Assembly (NCBI GenBank): GCA_964036665.1
Contig: OZ038533.1
Coordinates: 20,332,575 to 20,396,574 of the forward strand
Length of the DNA: 64,000 nucleotides
Source: Gordius sp. MW1
Lineage: Eukaryota; Nematomorpha; Gordioida; Gordea; Gordiidae
Direction: 5' to 3'
Part shown: positions 47,201 to 54,129 of the stretch, piece by piece
How the letters are laid out: each line of letters opens with the position of its first letter
Numbering within the stretch: position 1 is the stretch's first letter
Program-made: the position numbers and the translations under genes
The notes under the pieces: model-generated
What the model was told of the DNA's origin: nothing
Database searches by the model: none
What the model saw: only the letters and a program-made list of their open reading frames with translations

Positions 47201-49022
47201 CGTGGAAACGTTAAATTTTAGGTAATTTGTTGTCGGTAAATATTCTTCATATACATTGCATTTATTTTTAACTTTTTTGCAAGGAACCTGTGTGTCAACT
47301 TGTGTTGTGGAAACGGCTGAGTTTTGTTTGGGCTACCTTTGGTTTTAGTTAGTCGCGATTAAAGGTTTTTGCTAATGTTTAAAACCAAATGTCTACCAAA
47401 CAAAACCCAGCCATTTTTACAACACAACTATCAACTTGGCATAAGATTATATTAGTTAAGCGAGGAAAAAATTGTTTTTAACTGAACGACAATCAAATTT
47501 ATGGCCTTAAAACAAGGAAAAGACTTTAATTTTCATGAGTTCATCTTAAATTTTGTAAAAAATTGCTATCCACCTTCAAAATTGGAGTTTATTAAACCGT
47601 AATAGGGGGGGGGGGTGGTGTACGGATTTTCTAAAATTTTGAAAAGACTTTAATTTTCATGAGTTCATCTTAAATTTTGTAAAAAATTGCTATCCACCTT
47701 CAAAATTGGAGTTTATTAAACCGTAATAGGGGGGGGGGGTGGTGTACGGATTTTCTAAAATTTTGTTTGGGATCTCAACCTCAAATATAGCTAGGGTGAT
47801 TGAAGATTTATTGTTTAGTTGAGGTGAAATAAATGCCAAAAAACCAAATCGAAATAAGGCATTACGGCCTTGTTATTATAGCCCAAAAAGTTTTGGTTTA
47901 ATATAGAGAGGGAATCTTCAGGTTTTCTGCATATAAAAACTGCGTTATGTTTTATATAAATAATGAATACTTAAAGACGATGGTATAAAAGATAAAACTT
48001 TTAAATTTATTTTTACCTAATCGTTAGGGGTAGGAATGCTTTGCATCTAATAGGAATTCACGTTAAAGATAACGGGGCCCTTATCTTCGATATATTTCAC
48101 CAATCGCGGCCTGATTTGCCCCTCAATGCTGTAGACTCCGAAGGCCATACTGGTTGGTTTTACTTTATGAGCATCATTATTTTAAATTTACTAGTTTTTT
48201 GGGCAATTTTAATTTTGAAAAGAGGGGTTTAAAAGGATAAAAATAACTATTTATTACATACTTTTTTATAGACTATCTAGGAAATTAATTTTTTTATTTA
48301 ATAGGCGTTAACTTATTTTATAAACTGTTTTTATTTTGTTTTAATAAAGCATTGCTCCACGCATATTTGAATGGGCGAGGAAATTTATGCAGGGCTATCG
48401 TGAAGGCTGGTGCCTCACTGGGTGTAGCCAATCAAGAGGGAGTATCCATATTTAATGCTCAAGTCGCTTCGAATCAATTGTTATTCCGGCTTTTAGGTAC
48501 TTTTAATTTCACTATTTTCCGAATCATTAAATCAATCAATAGATCGAGGGTTTTAAAAAATATAATTTAATAAAAATTTGTTTTTTTTATATAAAACAAT
48601 CGCTAGTTGCTTTTTATTCCTAGTCTTATTTTAAACTTAAAGTCCAATTTGTGCATTTCTAGATATGCTTACGGAAGAACCAGCATGGACTGAGTCAGAT
48701 TTTTGTAATGAATGTGGTACTAAATTTGGAATAACCATGCGCAAACATCATTGGTAACAGTTTTTAACTTTATTATTTTATAAAATAATTTCTAGCTTTA
48801 AAAAAGTTAGTTTAAATTTTGTTAAAATATTTTATTTTTAGTTTAATGATTATAAAATTGCTTTTTTTCGGCTTTTCGCCTTGTTTTAGTCGACATTGCG
48901 GACGCGTATTATGCACTAAATGTTCCGATAAAGTCATTCCCATCAATAAATTCAACTTATCAAAACCGGTTCGAGTTTGTTCTGTTTGTTACGAAGTGCT
49001 AACTTCCCGTGATCAAGTTTAA
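19286..49022 (+). CDS. ANKFY1: Rabankyrin-5: BTB, ankyrin and FYVE protein (24 exons)
   Basis: Exons are 19286-19466, 19880-20001, 20062-20197, 20448-20571, 21253-21402, 37259-37424, 37827-37961, 38482-38758, 39175-39395, 39701-39801, 40678-40861, 40986-41107, 41232-41407, 42597-42759, 43405-43523, 44174-44330, 44905-45105, 45715-45888, 46403-46550, 47131-47221, 48028-48152, 48350-48496, 48663-48753 and 48890-49022. All phases agree. The model has about 1,213 residues, against about 1,170 for the vertebrate protein, which it follows from the N-terminal helix to the last residues. The family is a Rab5 effector that binds PI3P on early endosomes and macropinosomes. The order is a coiled-coil start, BTB domain, long ankyrin array and C-terminal FYVE finger. 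The start codon is not visible. Most introns carry MITEs. AATAAA lies at 49291-49296. Identification is firm; weakest are the 37961 donor and the 5' end. Confidence 0.92.
21253..21402 (+). CDS. ANKFY1: ANKFY1 exon 5, with duplicated splice acceptor
   Basis: The exon starts DEYTYRDFASIPAPLMYELI and includes YALHEAIKLQREDVVLLFLV, the conserved BTB-to-ankyrin linker. The acceptor is GTAAAG|GATGAA. An 81-base tandem duplication (about 21119-21199 and 21200-21280) places a second identical acceptor at 21170-21171. Using it would add 27 codons, all open, to the same frame. The donor TCTCGA|GTAAAA at 21403 begins the 15.9-kb intron. Confidence 0.85.
22200..22690 (+). pseudogene. Decayed piggyBac transposase fragment in ANKFY1 intron 5
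   Basis: The segment at 22479-22685 encodes YVTIDEKLLPFRGKCPYRQY and LKYGRKFFALCDAKTLYTYN, which matches the DDE core of piggyBac/PGBD transposases; the D of TIDEKL is a catalytic-region aspartate. Upstream pieces (about 22250-22470) resemble the preceding part of the domain (FDDFESREFGKALDK) in shifted frames with stops. A possible start, MSNLEKCSIFDSFSSEDG, lies near 21926. I could not define terminal repeats or TTAA duplications. Confidence 0.75.
23389..24830 (-). pseudogene. Second piggyBac remnant, minus strand (cysteine-rich C terminus)
   Basis: On the minus strand, about 24811-24650 reads ARCYCPRNKVRKQQNLCYKC, then CNKTLCNDHIYKLC and ENCKT. This is the cysteine-rich C-terminal zinc domain of piggyBac transposases. 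About 1.3 kb downstream on the same strand, TTAACCCTCCTCGG at 23389-23402 looks like a piggyBac terminus with its TTAA target. Two diverged copies of 'aatttggcataaaaaa' sequence lie between. The catalytic part of the gene is missing. The terminus is inference. Confidence 0.55.
24831..25275. repeat. AT-rich sequence with 'agttcaagttcat' repeats
   Basis: Short direct repeats of 'tagttcaagttcat' recur between about 24850 and 24990. The remainder is AT-rich without a recognisable gene. It lies between the piggyBac remnant and the first virus-like copy. Confidence 0.5.
25346..27255 (-). pseudogene. Endogenous virus-like structural-protein gene, copy A
   Basis: Reading frames on the minus strand (27251-26793, 26901-26413, 26226-25276) are homologous over most of their length to copy B. 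Shared segments include NFYREPRINELFN, AFIQQAYLLDIYSKNT, GGNDYGFV, LHGMQQLTWFIAQPM and NRRNTADIMT. The copy is broken by frameshifts around 26780-26900 and by one in-frame TAG at 26413-26415. Homology to copy B ends near 25346, so the C-terminal part is missing. Base composition is clearly richer in GC than the intron around it. No reverse transcriptase, integrase or polymerase motif is visible. The likeliest source is the capsid gene of a toti-like dsRNA virus, but I recognise this by style rather than by a diagnostic motif. A decayed host gene family is the alternative. Confidence 0.5.
27082..27260 (-). repeat. 99-bp direct repeat at the 5' end of virus-like copy A
   Basis: Two units with a period of 99 bases (marked by 'ggatcaaacatataaggtgt' at 27142 and 27241) each encode MFDPFNVSK[FY]VATNVRP. 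The units differ at several positions, mostly silent ones. A simple recent duplication should be identical, so the second unit may be a separate captured fragment. Confidence 0.75.
27257..29839 (+). pseudogene. Endogenous virus-like structural-protein gene, copy B
   Basis: Plus-strand frames 27257-27547, 27501-28385, 28298-28879 and 28848-29378 overlap in different registers; frameshifts near 27540, 28300 and 28865 separate them. A stop at 29376-29378 is followed by another long frame (29433-29852) rich in T, N and Q, either the C-terminal part or a second viral gene. The start aligns with codons inside copy A (RTDLNLQ), so the 5' end is missing. Copy B is head-to-head with copy A, and its right end is cut by the hAT element at 29840. 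Amino-acid identity to copy A is high while silent positions are heavily changed. Viral origin is inferred from the lack of host homology, the GC contrast and intronic decay. Confidence 0.5.
29957..30036 (-). repeat. tRNA-like segment inside hAT copy 1
   Basis: On the minus strand the sequence contains TGGTGTGAGTGGTTATAGCG, like a tRNA D-arm/A box, and GAGTTCGAATCTC, like a T-arm/B box, about 60 bases apart. The acceptor stem does not pair, so this is not a working tRNA gene. It is present identically in copy 2 at 35508-35588 and is therefore part of the element. Confidence 0.45.
30291..32231 (+). CDS. hAT transposase, ZBED5/SCAND3-like (copy 1)
   Basis: This intact 646-residue protein should cut and rejoin the element's ends as a hAT DDE transposase in the nucleus. 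A BED-type zinc finger lies at about 79-108 (CVICGVVLSNESMK and LWRHLNLNH). The RNase H-like catalytic core follows with LQIDESTDVSNRS (about 223-235), CTDGAASMTGCYKG (about 291-304), HCFIHREQLASKEM and HTEVRWLSRGKILTRL. The C-terminal hAT dimerisation region has LPFASTYLCEKGFSTM near residue 585. No stops or shifts interrupt it. The protein is identical to that of copy 2, which suggests recent activity or gene conversion. The single exon and the ATG at 30291 follow the family's usual organisation. Confidence 0.92.
   Translation: MSKKQKETLEIFFDLNNRGPGTSNISEGSDDDTAKNETEKTNSPKTKGIKSSNNRIRKYYRDYIKYGFVSIEVRGTTKPQCVICGVVLSNESMKPNKLWRHLNLNHDKYKNKKEDFFIRKRDELKNQKTLINVTTTTNKNLLKASFIAALYIAKAKKPFTIAEELLKPAMFNICKELFEPFVSNKIKEIPLSNDAIYNRTLLIANDLQEQLTGYIKNSPWFSLQIDESTDVSNRSICLGYIRFIDFIKMDISEEFLFCIDLETDTTSENIFNKIDSFLNTNGLLWKNCVGICTDGAASMTGCYKGITSRIKRIAHANITTTHCFIHREQLASKEMSEELNEVLIISVKIINFIKGSSLKSRLFSIFCEEVGADNSSLLFHTEVRWLSRGKILTRLFELRLEVELFLNDKNSSLSSYFDDNNWVAKLSYLADIFTILNQLNISMQGPKSDIFTMHNKIEAMKMKLQRWIQRIDSNIYEMFPFYSQLISDSKFQFEKENVNYLIKCHILKLIDKFEKYFPNDEGHITKLWIQDPYNNYKNTNLSSDDEDSLLELINDCNLKSLFKTKSLAQVWIQIRAEYPPLFSAAMQNLLPFASTYLCEKGFSTMVDIKTKKRNRLRLDSCMRIALQSIEPRINKLVDDVQQQKSH
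32516..33027. other. 512-bp spacer between inverted hAT copies, apparently flipped
   Basis: The spacer starts TTCTAATG and ends CTGTAGGA. The first equals the reverse complement of the outer right flank CATTAGAA (35705-35712), and the second the reverse complement of the outer left flank TCCTACAG (29832-29839). Before the flip, its right end would have lain next to the end of virus-like copy B. It contains a run of ten A at about 32900-32910 and no recognisable gene in its present orientation. Confidence 0.85.
33028..35704 (-). mobile_element. Intact hAT transposon, copy 2 (inverted)
   Basis: The ends are CAGTGGTTCTTAACC at 33028 and GGTTAAGAATCACTG at 35690-35704, i.e. copy 1 in reverse. 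Its length is 2,677 bp; the only difference I noticed is one base in an A/T run near 33100. The inner flank is CTGTAGGA and the outer flank CATTAGAA. The tRNA-like segment and hairpin of copy 1 are both present. Confidence 0.95.
33313..35253 (-). CDS. hAT transposase, ZBED5/SCAND3-like (copy 2)
   Basis: This 646-residue protein is identical in every residue to the transposase at 30291-32231, read on the opposite strand. It has the BED finger, the IDESTDVS and TDGAASMTG catalytic motifs and the STYLCEKGFS dimerisation motif. The start codon is at 35251-35253 and the stop at 33313-33315. Two perfect copies 512 bp apart point to very recent transposition, homogenisation by the recombination inferred here, or both. 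Confidence 0.92.
   Translation of the reverse strand: MSKKQKETLEIFFDLNNRGPGTSNISEGSDDDTAKNETEKTNSPKTKGIKSSNNRIRKYYRDYIKYGFVSIEVRGTTKPQCVICGVVLSNESMKPNKLWRHLNLNHDKYKNKKEDFFIRKRDELKNQKTLINVTTTTNKNLLKASFIAALYIAKAKKPFTIAEELLKPAMFNICKELFEPFVSNKIKEIPLSNDAIYNRTLLIANDLQEQLTGYIKNSPWFSLQIDESTDVSNRSICLGYIRFIDFIKMDISEEFLFCIDLETDTTSENIFNKIDSFLNTNGLLWKNCVGICTDGAASMTGCYKGITSRIKRIAHANITTTHCFIHREQLASKEMSEELNEVLIISVKIINFIKGSSLKSRLFSIFCEEVGADNSSLLFHTEVRWLSRGKILTRLFELRLEVELFLNDKNSSLSSYFDDNNWVAKLSYLADIFTILNQLNISMQGPKSDIFTMHNKIEAMKMKLQRWIQRIDSNIYEMFPFYSQLISDSKFQFEKENVNYLIKCHILKLIDKFEKYFPNDEGHITKLWIQDPYNNYKNTNLSSDDEDSLLELINDCNLKSLFKTKSLAQVWIQIRAEYPPLFSAAMQNLLPFASTYLCEKGFSTMVDIKTKKRNRLRLDSCMRIALQSIEPRINKLVDDVQQQKSH
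35705..37258. other. 3' part of ANKFY1 intron 5, nothing recognised
   Basis: This AT-rich intron sequence has a C run at about 36227-36243 and no gene or repeat that I can identify. The intron ends at the acceptor AAAATAG, 37252-37258. Confidence 0.5.
37259..39801 (+). CDS. ANKFY1: ANKFY1 exons 6-10: first ankyrin block
   Basis: Exon 6 carries SGEIPLNLALATGQKVLAET and TPLLHKCIY. Exon 7 (37827-37961) has FIFLLERGGDPNVR and TTALHILSS; its donor (GCCA|GTTTAG) is weak. Exon 8 (38482-38758) starts at a NAGNAG acceptor, so codon-level variants are possible. It carries an acidic, asparagine-rich loop of about 60 residues before LLDKGADVNAVDVNGK that is longer than I expect in vertebrates. Exon 9 has DGHSPLWSALNSGRRKGGDF and exon 10 NEKAAIFLMRKGNLNP. 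Confidence 0.85.
38780..38958. mobile_element. MITE of the 'GGCTGGGTTTTGTTTGGTCGA' family (ANKFY1 intron 8)
   Basis: Ends resemble GTGTTGTAAAAACGGCTGGG and its inverse. Between them lie 'tttgtttggtcgacc' and, further right, 'gaccaaaaccttttgtccg'. The element begins about 20 bases after the exon 8 donor. Related copies lie at about 39540-39690, 40495-40665, 44612-44808, 45965-46125, 47045-47110, 47313-47430 and 52632-52818. Confidence 0.7.
39540..39690. mobile_element. GGTCGA-family MITE (ANKFY1 intron 9)
   Basis: It starts AGTGTTGTTAAAACGGGGCT and contains 'gggttttgtttggtcgccc' and 'gggtgggttggttaggtcga'. The right end is decayed and lies about 10-30 bases before the exon 10 acceptor at 39700. 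Confidence 0.6.
40119..40263. mobile_element. G/C-run hAT MITE (ANKFY1 intron 10)
   Basis: CACGGGCGTAGCCAG and CTGGCTACGCTCATG ends, with flanks AATGCTGA and ATTGCTGA matching at 7 of 8 bases. Confidence 0.75.
40495..40665. mobile_element. GGTCGA-family MITE abutting the exon 11 acceptor
   Basis: 'gtagaaactgctgggttggt' at the left and 'agtcgaccaaaactaaaggt' at the right. The right end lies about 12 bases before the AG at 40676-40677, so the element supplies much of the acceptor's upstream context. Confidence 0.6.
40678..46550 (+). CDS. ANKFY1: ANKFY1 exons 11-19: central ankyrin block
   Basis: The repeats follow the family order: RPLHIIAIKDEIESCTVLLQ, DQTALSLALAAKNYEVATK, GNTLLEKSILDKEESTAIYL, LMELAIKQGLMGVVKALC, the CDTTFWCKGPENCEQTLLHK segment typical of this protein, QTPLHLACAWGLEDLVACLL, SPLHVAIENEHHNIISLLL, FNFLHVSIRNAKIEDVLFLL and SALHLAVARGAVEYARILIE. 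Exon 16 ends CAG|GCAAAT at 44330, apparently a GC-AG intron. The intron at 41108-41231 is nearly all (TTTA)n. Confidence 0.88.
41132..41229 (+). repeat. (TTTA)n microsatellite filling ANKFY1 intron 12
   Basis: About 24 uninterrupted TTTA units lie in an intron of only 124 bases (41108-41231). The acceptor TTATAAG follows directly. Apparent proteins rich in YLFIYLFI here are translations of the repeat. Confidence 0.95.
41893..42564. mobile_element. ~670-bp MITE with ATTGC..ATGGGCTC inverted ends (ANKFY1 intron 13)
   Basis: The left end AATTGCCATGCAATTTATGG and the right end (reverse complement) ATTGCTAGGCAATTTATGGG are inverted repeats. No transposase is encoded. The body matches 500-873; single left ends of the family occur at 8806 and 63139. 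Confidence 0.7.
43205..43369. mobile_element. G/C-run hAT MITE (ANKFY1 intron 14)
   Basis: CATGGGCGTAGCTAGG and CTATCTACGCCAATG ends. Flanks GATGACAC and GATGACCA match at 6 of 8. The right end lies about 35 bases before the exon 15 acceptor at 43404. Confidence 0.75.
43776..43940. mobile_element. G/C-run hAT MITE (ANKFY1 intron 15)
   Basis: The left end CATGGGCGTAGCGTAGCC carries a 5-base internal duplication of GTAGC; the right end is GGCGACGCCCTTG. Flanks GTAGGATA and TTTGGATA match at 6 of 8. Confidence 0.7.
44612..44808. mobile_element. GGTCGA-family MITE (ANKFY1 intron 16)
   Basis: 'agtgttgtaaaaagggggct' at the left and 'gaccaaacaaaacccagcc' at the right, imperfect inverted ends. Confidence 0.65.
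45343..45508. mobile_element. G/C-run MITE (ANKFY1 intron 17)
   Basis: CATGGGTGTAGCCAGG and GCTGGCTACACCTAG ends with the usual core. Flanking duplication is not convincing. Confidence 0.65.
45965..46125. mobile_element. GGTCGA-family MITE (ANKFY1 intron 18)
   Basis: The right end has 'agtcgaccaaacaaaacc' then CAGCCGTTTTTACGACACTA; the left end is degenerate. Confidence 0.55.
47045..47430. mobile_element. Two GGTCGA-family MITEs flanking ANKFY1 exon 20
   Basis: A short copy at 47045-47110 ends about 20 bases before the exon 20 acceptor (47130) and provides its upstream sequence. A second at 47313-47430 lies 90 bases after the donor, with ends GTTGTGGAAACGGCTGAG and CAGCCATTTTTACAACAC. Confidence 0.6.
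47131..49022 (+). CDS. ANKFY1: ANKFY1 exons 20-24: last ankyrin repeats and FYVE finger
   Basis: Exon 20 encodes ALHLAVMNGHGECAKMLLTE, exon 21 NALHLIGIHVKDNGALIFDI and exon 22 LHAYLNGRGNLCRAIVKAGA followed by NQLLFRLL. Exons 23-24 form the FYVE domain. It has WTESD (WxxD), the basic RKHHC|RHCGR PI3P-binding motif split by the intron at 48754-48889, paired cysteines (CNEC, CTKC, CSVC) and PVRVC. The protein stops at 49020-49022, within a few residues of the vertebrate C terminus, so the zinc finger is complete. Confidence 0.92.
47517..47764. repeat. Tandem duplication, 2 x 124 bp (ANKFY1 intron 20)
   Basis: Units start at 47517 and 47641 with 'gaaaagactttaattttcat' and both contain a G run then 'tggtgtacggattttct'. 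They look identical by eye, so the duplication is young or an assembly effect. Confidence 0.9.
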
Positions 49023-51370
49023 GCAAAGCCAGCAAAAATCAAAATTTATCATTGTAAATTTACACTTTTGTATACTTTAAAATTGTTAAAAACACTGTCG
49101 TTAATAACTGCTTTTTTAATCATTATTTTTAAAGAATTGATTATTTTTTACATGTGAATAATTATATTTATTTGCGTTGATGTCGTCGCACGATTATTCA
49201 CTTTATTAAATATCCGATACGACCTTTCCTTTGGACCACCTATACTGTTTATTACCTGAATATGTGCTTTATTTCTATTTATAATATTGAAATAAAAATA
49301 AATTTATATCTTTTATATGGCATATATTCATAAATATTGAAAAATTATAAAGAATTGGGGATTTTTGGGGGGTTCCAGAGAGGTTTATTTAACGGATTTT
49401 AAAATCTGATAACATTTGTTTATTTGAAAACATCAAATTGCCCTTAAATTTGGCCATTAAATTTTTATGTGTTGCGCATTAAATCTTTTTAATGCCTTTT
49501 TTAAATTTGTTCAAACCTTTTACAGGCAAATTTGTTGGTTAAGACTACAAAAACGGGAATAATATTTATTATGTTTTTATGATAATGTATGGATTTTTCG
49601 CGGTTCCCTTGGCTTATTATATATGAGAATTGCATAATATTTGACTTTACCATTTGTTTTGACATTTATTGTTGCAAATGTTATAAAAAATCTCATTTAA
49701 TCAATCTAACTTTCTTCTAGTGCTCCTTAATCCGACCTCGAAATCAAGGATTTATAACCTAATAATGTAAAATTTTATAAAATTTTAGATCAAGTTAAAA
49801 AAGTTTCATTAGTAAGTTATAATGATCATTTTGTGAGATAACAAATTTTTGAACTTTTATGCTAGATTTCAACGATAAAAGTATTTTTAATAAGACTTAA
49901 AGCTTGATATTTAATACTTTTTAGTAAATTTTTTAATAAAAATTTAGCGAAACAGGAATATTTAATATGCATAGATTGAATGTGACATCAGGGTTACACC
50001 TTATATGGGAGTAGTTGTGCTAAAAGACATGAATTATTCATAAGTATGGTGGAAAGAGGGGTTGGAAAGTCAAGACTTTTTTGCATCCAAAATTATTATT
50101 TTATTATATCGAGGATATGGTATATAAGATGAATAAATAATTTAATAAATTATTAATAACTCCACATAATTAAAATATTTTGGTGTTTATCGTTGCATAT
50201 AAGCAATATATTGTAAAAAATGTAGTCAACTATTATCAAAAATATCAAACGACATTGCTGAATCTTTTATAAAATAGTAACTAAATATTTATTATTTTTA
50301 AAATCACATTTTTGTCAAGATGAAAGAAATAAATAAAAAAGTTAAGAATTATAAATATTTGTAAAAATTTCGGATATTGTTTTTGACATTATATTCACAG
50401 ATAGTAATGCCGATTGTCTGTCTTATAAAAAAAGATTTGCGATTATCATGGGGTAGTAAAGAAATCTGTATCCTTAGTTTTAAAAAATAGTTTTTTAAGG
50501 CTTGGGGGCCAATGGTTGTGGGTGGTTGTCGCAATGGGACAAAAATTATAATTTTCAGTGCCTTGTTTACACTTTGATTAAATTTTATGGATTTTAACAA
50601 AAATACCATTTTAAACAAGATTTGTTAATATGTATTTAATCAATTGTTTTTAAATTGTGCTTTTAAAATGATATTACTTCAACTTCATAAAAGTTAAAAG
50701 CCAATTATATCTCATGTATATTTCCCATTTAAAATAATAAATGTAAAAAATAAAAATTTGGTCTTTGTCCTACTTATAAGGAAACTTAAAAAGCTACAAG
50801 AAATAATCGATATTAAAACAACAGGCCTAACCCTAAACTCCTTTCCACCTCTCTCCAATCCATGTCTATTCATTCCTTTTATCACAATATTTTTGTATAT
50901 CATGTTTTATTGTCCATATACTTAGACACAAAGGACGACAATTAATTATAATTATAGCCATAATAATTAGCTCAAGATTTTTAGTTATTGCTTCAATTTT
51001 CGTGCATGATTACATGAAAAATGGAATGTCTGGTAAAAATAAATGATCCTAGGTTAGGGGAAGAATCTTATGAGCTAAAGTCGAGCACCATATTTATTTG
51101 TTTTTAAGTCCATTTTTCTAAATCTTAAAGCTTTCCAATCATTTTTGTGCCATTCCTGAAAAATTTTTTAAATTTTATTTCGAAGATCTCACACTAAAAA
51201 AGGCATAAATGTCATTTTGAGCTAAGTTTAAAACACAATCACACAACATTTTATTGATGGATAACACCAATAAACAGAAATAAATAAGTTTTTTGATGAT
51301 GACCGCGTTTCATAAAAATATTTAAAATCAAGCACTGACCCCTCCCCTATCAAACTTAATCCGATAAGCA
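49023..51370. other. Downstream of ANKFY1: 3' UTR and unannotated sequence
   Basis: AATAAA at 49291-49296 is the likely polyadenylation signal. The rest is AT-rich; frames at 50349-50618 and 50712-50903 (minus) have no recognisable domain. Confidence 0.45.
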
Positions 51371-51374
51371 AGAG

Positions 51375-51548
51375 CATGGGCGTAGCCAGGGGCTGGCTAG
51401 AAGGGCGGCTGCTCCCCTCTTAATCCAATAATTCGTCAAAATTTAATATAAATATGGCTAAAATTACTAAAAATTATCATTTTGCCCCTTTTTCAATCAT
51501 TATTGCCCCCCCCCCCCCCTTTTAAATCCAATCATGGCTAAGCCCATG
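51375..51548. mobile_element. G/C-run hAT MITE
   Basis: CATGGGCGTAGCCAGG and ATGGCTAAGCCCATG ends with a C run at about 51508-51521. The flanking duplication is unclear. Confidence 0.7.
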
Positions 51549-52631
51549 AGTAGCATTCGAAGATTCATAAATAAACATAGCGCAAATGACAGAGTGGGAG
51601 ACGGATCCTTATTACACCACTGTGATCATATATGTACTCAGCCATTCCCGACCATTTTTAATGAGCACTCGCCCCCCCCCAATCAATCTATATGTGGATT
51701 AAGGGTAAAATAAGACTTTTGAGATTAACATATTCGTGGGGTTATTATTACCCCTCTTTGATTTCCTTATCATTAGGAGGAGCACATAGATGAATTAAGA
51801 CTTAATATTAAAATGTAGGTCGGGCTTAATAAAGGAACCTTCTCAAATTTAAACCCTTTAGGCTATAATTATAAGTCCTCGCTGAAATTTTTTAAATTCT
51901 TGTATAAACAATGCTATTTTAGTCGTTTTTAAATCAATTTAATGGTTAATAAGCGGTTTTTAAATAGGCTTGTGGGGGGGAGGTGTATTCGAAATGATAG
52001 GTTTTATAAATAGTAAAATTTAGGAGTAAAATTGTTATTTAGCCCAAAAAATTACTTTTGTTAACTAAACTTAAGCTAAAATTAAAGTCAATGCTACATA
52101 ATTTATTTTTATAATGTTTTTCAACGTTCCCTTCATAGACTAGTAAATTAAAAATGGGAACATTGGTTCAATAAATAAGAATAATTGAATTTAAGAAAGC
52201 CTTCTACTTGCTGGGCCTATATTTACCAAATGGCTCAAGGCCGGGTCAGGCCGTGTACCCACCTCATCATTGTTGCCTTACGTCGCGTCTTTAAGCCAAA
52301 CGAGAATTTTCAACAACATTTGGGTATCTATTGTAATATAACGGGATCTCACGAAATTATCCATTATTTTCATAAAATAAAAAACAAGTCCTGTCATATG
52401 ATTAAATTAGAAATCTACAGGATTATAATTGTTTTATGTATGTTTTGAGGCGGGGTTTAATATTAGCTTAAGCTATCGGAATCCATAACTCAAATTTTTC
52501 CTAGTTCAACTTATCTTTTTATAATAGCTAGGATGTATGCAACTAAAAAACTCTAGGAGGCGGAGGTAGAATTAGAAAATTTAGCCATAATTGATGACTT
52601 AGGATTTATAGGGCTCAACATCTGTCATAAA

Positions 52632-52818
52632 TGTAGTGTTGTAAAAACAGATTGGTTTTGTTTGGTCGATTTTTGGTTTTAACTTAGACTAACGGTCGAT
52701 TCTGGTCCGTTTTTCAAATCCGACCAAGCCTTGAGGTCGATTAAGAAAGCCGACCATTTGATCTATTTATGTTTAGTCGACAAAAATCAAAGGCCAGCCC
52801 TTTTTGCAACACTGCATG
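52632..52818. mobile_element. GGTCGA-family MITE, intergenic
   Basis: 'agtgttgtaaaaacagattg' at the left, 'tttgtttggtcga' inside and 'ccagccctttttgcaacact' at the right. It is one of the better-preserved members. Confidence 0.7.
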
Positions 52819-53384
52819 AATGTATACCCCATACAATTCGCCAAAGTCATTGTTTTTTGCAAATATGCTTATCTGTGCGAAAACGAAAGATCACAAAAAT
52901 TAACATAAGTAAAATAAAAAAAGATAATGTAGATCAAGTATAAAGATTTAAATCCTTATGATCTAATATGGCCAAGAGTCTGCAAAAGCTCTGAGGTTGT
53001 ATCGAAAAATCCCTTGTTATTGTTCGAATGACTTTCGGGGAACGTTTTCTAATTTATTTTTTAGAATAGATGACTTGCTTACCGAAGGTGCCTGAGCATA
53101 AAGCAACATACACCTCAAAGTAAGGACGAATGTGTATCGATTAGTTTTTTCTTTTTAAAACGTTTATTTGTAGGAAAATGGAGTCACAACATCCATCTAA
53201 ACATAAAATAATTGACTAGGTTATCAATCTATATATTCGGGTTTTTATAACTAGCTCGCTCTATCAAATATGCTATGCCTTTTATGCATGTTTTTGCTTA
53301 CTAATTATGCCTGCATGAATTCAAAAGAGTATTTTGGAAGTTAACTGTTTACCGGCAAAAGGGCAGTTCCATTTAGGTCATGGG

Positions 53385-53549
53385 CATGGGCGTACCAAGA
53401 ATGGAATTAGAGGGGGGCAATTGTGATTAAGGGAGGGACAAAAGGATAATTTTTTCAAATTTTAGCCATAATTTTTTGAAATTTAAGAGAATTTCTGAAT
53501 TTAGAGGGGGGGGGGCATTCCTCCCTGCCATCCCTGGCTACGTCCTCGG
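53385..53549. mobile_element. G/C-run MITE, intergenic
   Basis: CATGGGCGTACCAAG at the left and CCTGGCTACGTCCTCG at the right, with the core 'aaaaggataattttttcaa' seen in siblings. Confidence 0.65.
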
Positions 53550-53698
53550 CCACGTCACAAAATAGTTGGACATTAGACAGTTACAGAAATCGCCTTAAGA
53601 TACAAACTTTGTAGAGATAATTTTAAATTTATTAATTTTTTAATTGACCAGAAGTAAATTACTTATAAAGCATATCATAAATTTCTACCAATTAAGGC

Positions 53699-54129
53699 CG
53701 CGTTCGTGATGACGCGCGAAGCGAAACAAAGCGAAGTGAATTGTGCTAATTTATCAAACTTTTCATTATTTTTCTTAATATCTTATATTCATCGTGAATT
53801 TCATATATCACGAAAATAACAATTGTAAATATGAGGTGTTCATAGTAAAACCGCAGACGATTATTTTCGCCTGCGGCAAAAAGCGAAAAAAAAATAATTT
53901 TCTAACCATTGCAAAATGATTTGTATCTTATTTTTTGTTCGCTTTTTGCCGTGGGCGAAAATAATCGTCTGCGGTTTCACTATAAGCACCTCATATTTAC
54001 AATCGTTATTTTCGTGATATATGATAAAATTCACGATAAATATAAGATATTAAGAAAAATAATGAAAAGTTTGATAAATTAGCACAATTCACTTCGCTTT
54101 TTTTCGCTTCGCGCGTCATCACGAACGCG
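53699..54129. mobile_element. 431-bp fold-back (palindromic) MITE
   Basis: The two arms, each about 190-200 bases, are inverted repeats with few differences, starting CGCGTTCGTGATGACGCGCG on both strands. Near the middle each arm has CGCAGACGATTATTTTCG then CGGCAAAAAGCGAA, leaving a loop of a few tens of bases. Single-stranded DNA or RNA from it would form one long hairpin. No transposase is encoded and the target duplication is not obvious. Confidence 0.85.

Noticed and set aside
52185..52448. An 87-codon frame downstream of ANKFY1
   Set aside because: No domain recognised, and it begins at a non-ATG codon in repeat-rich intergenic DNA.
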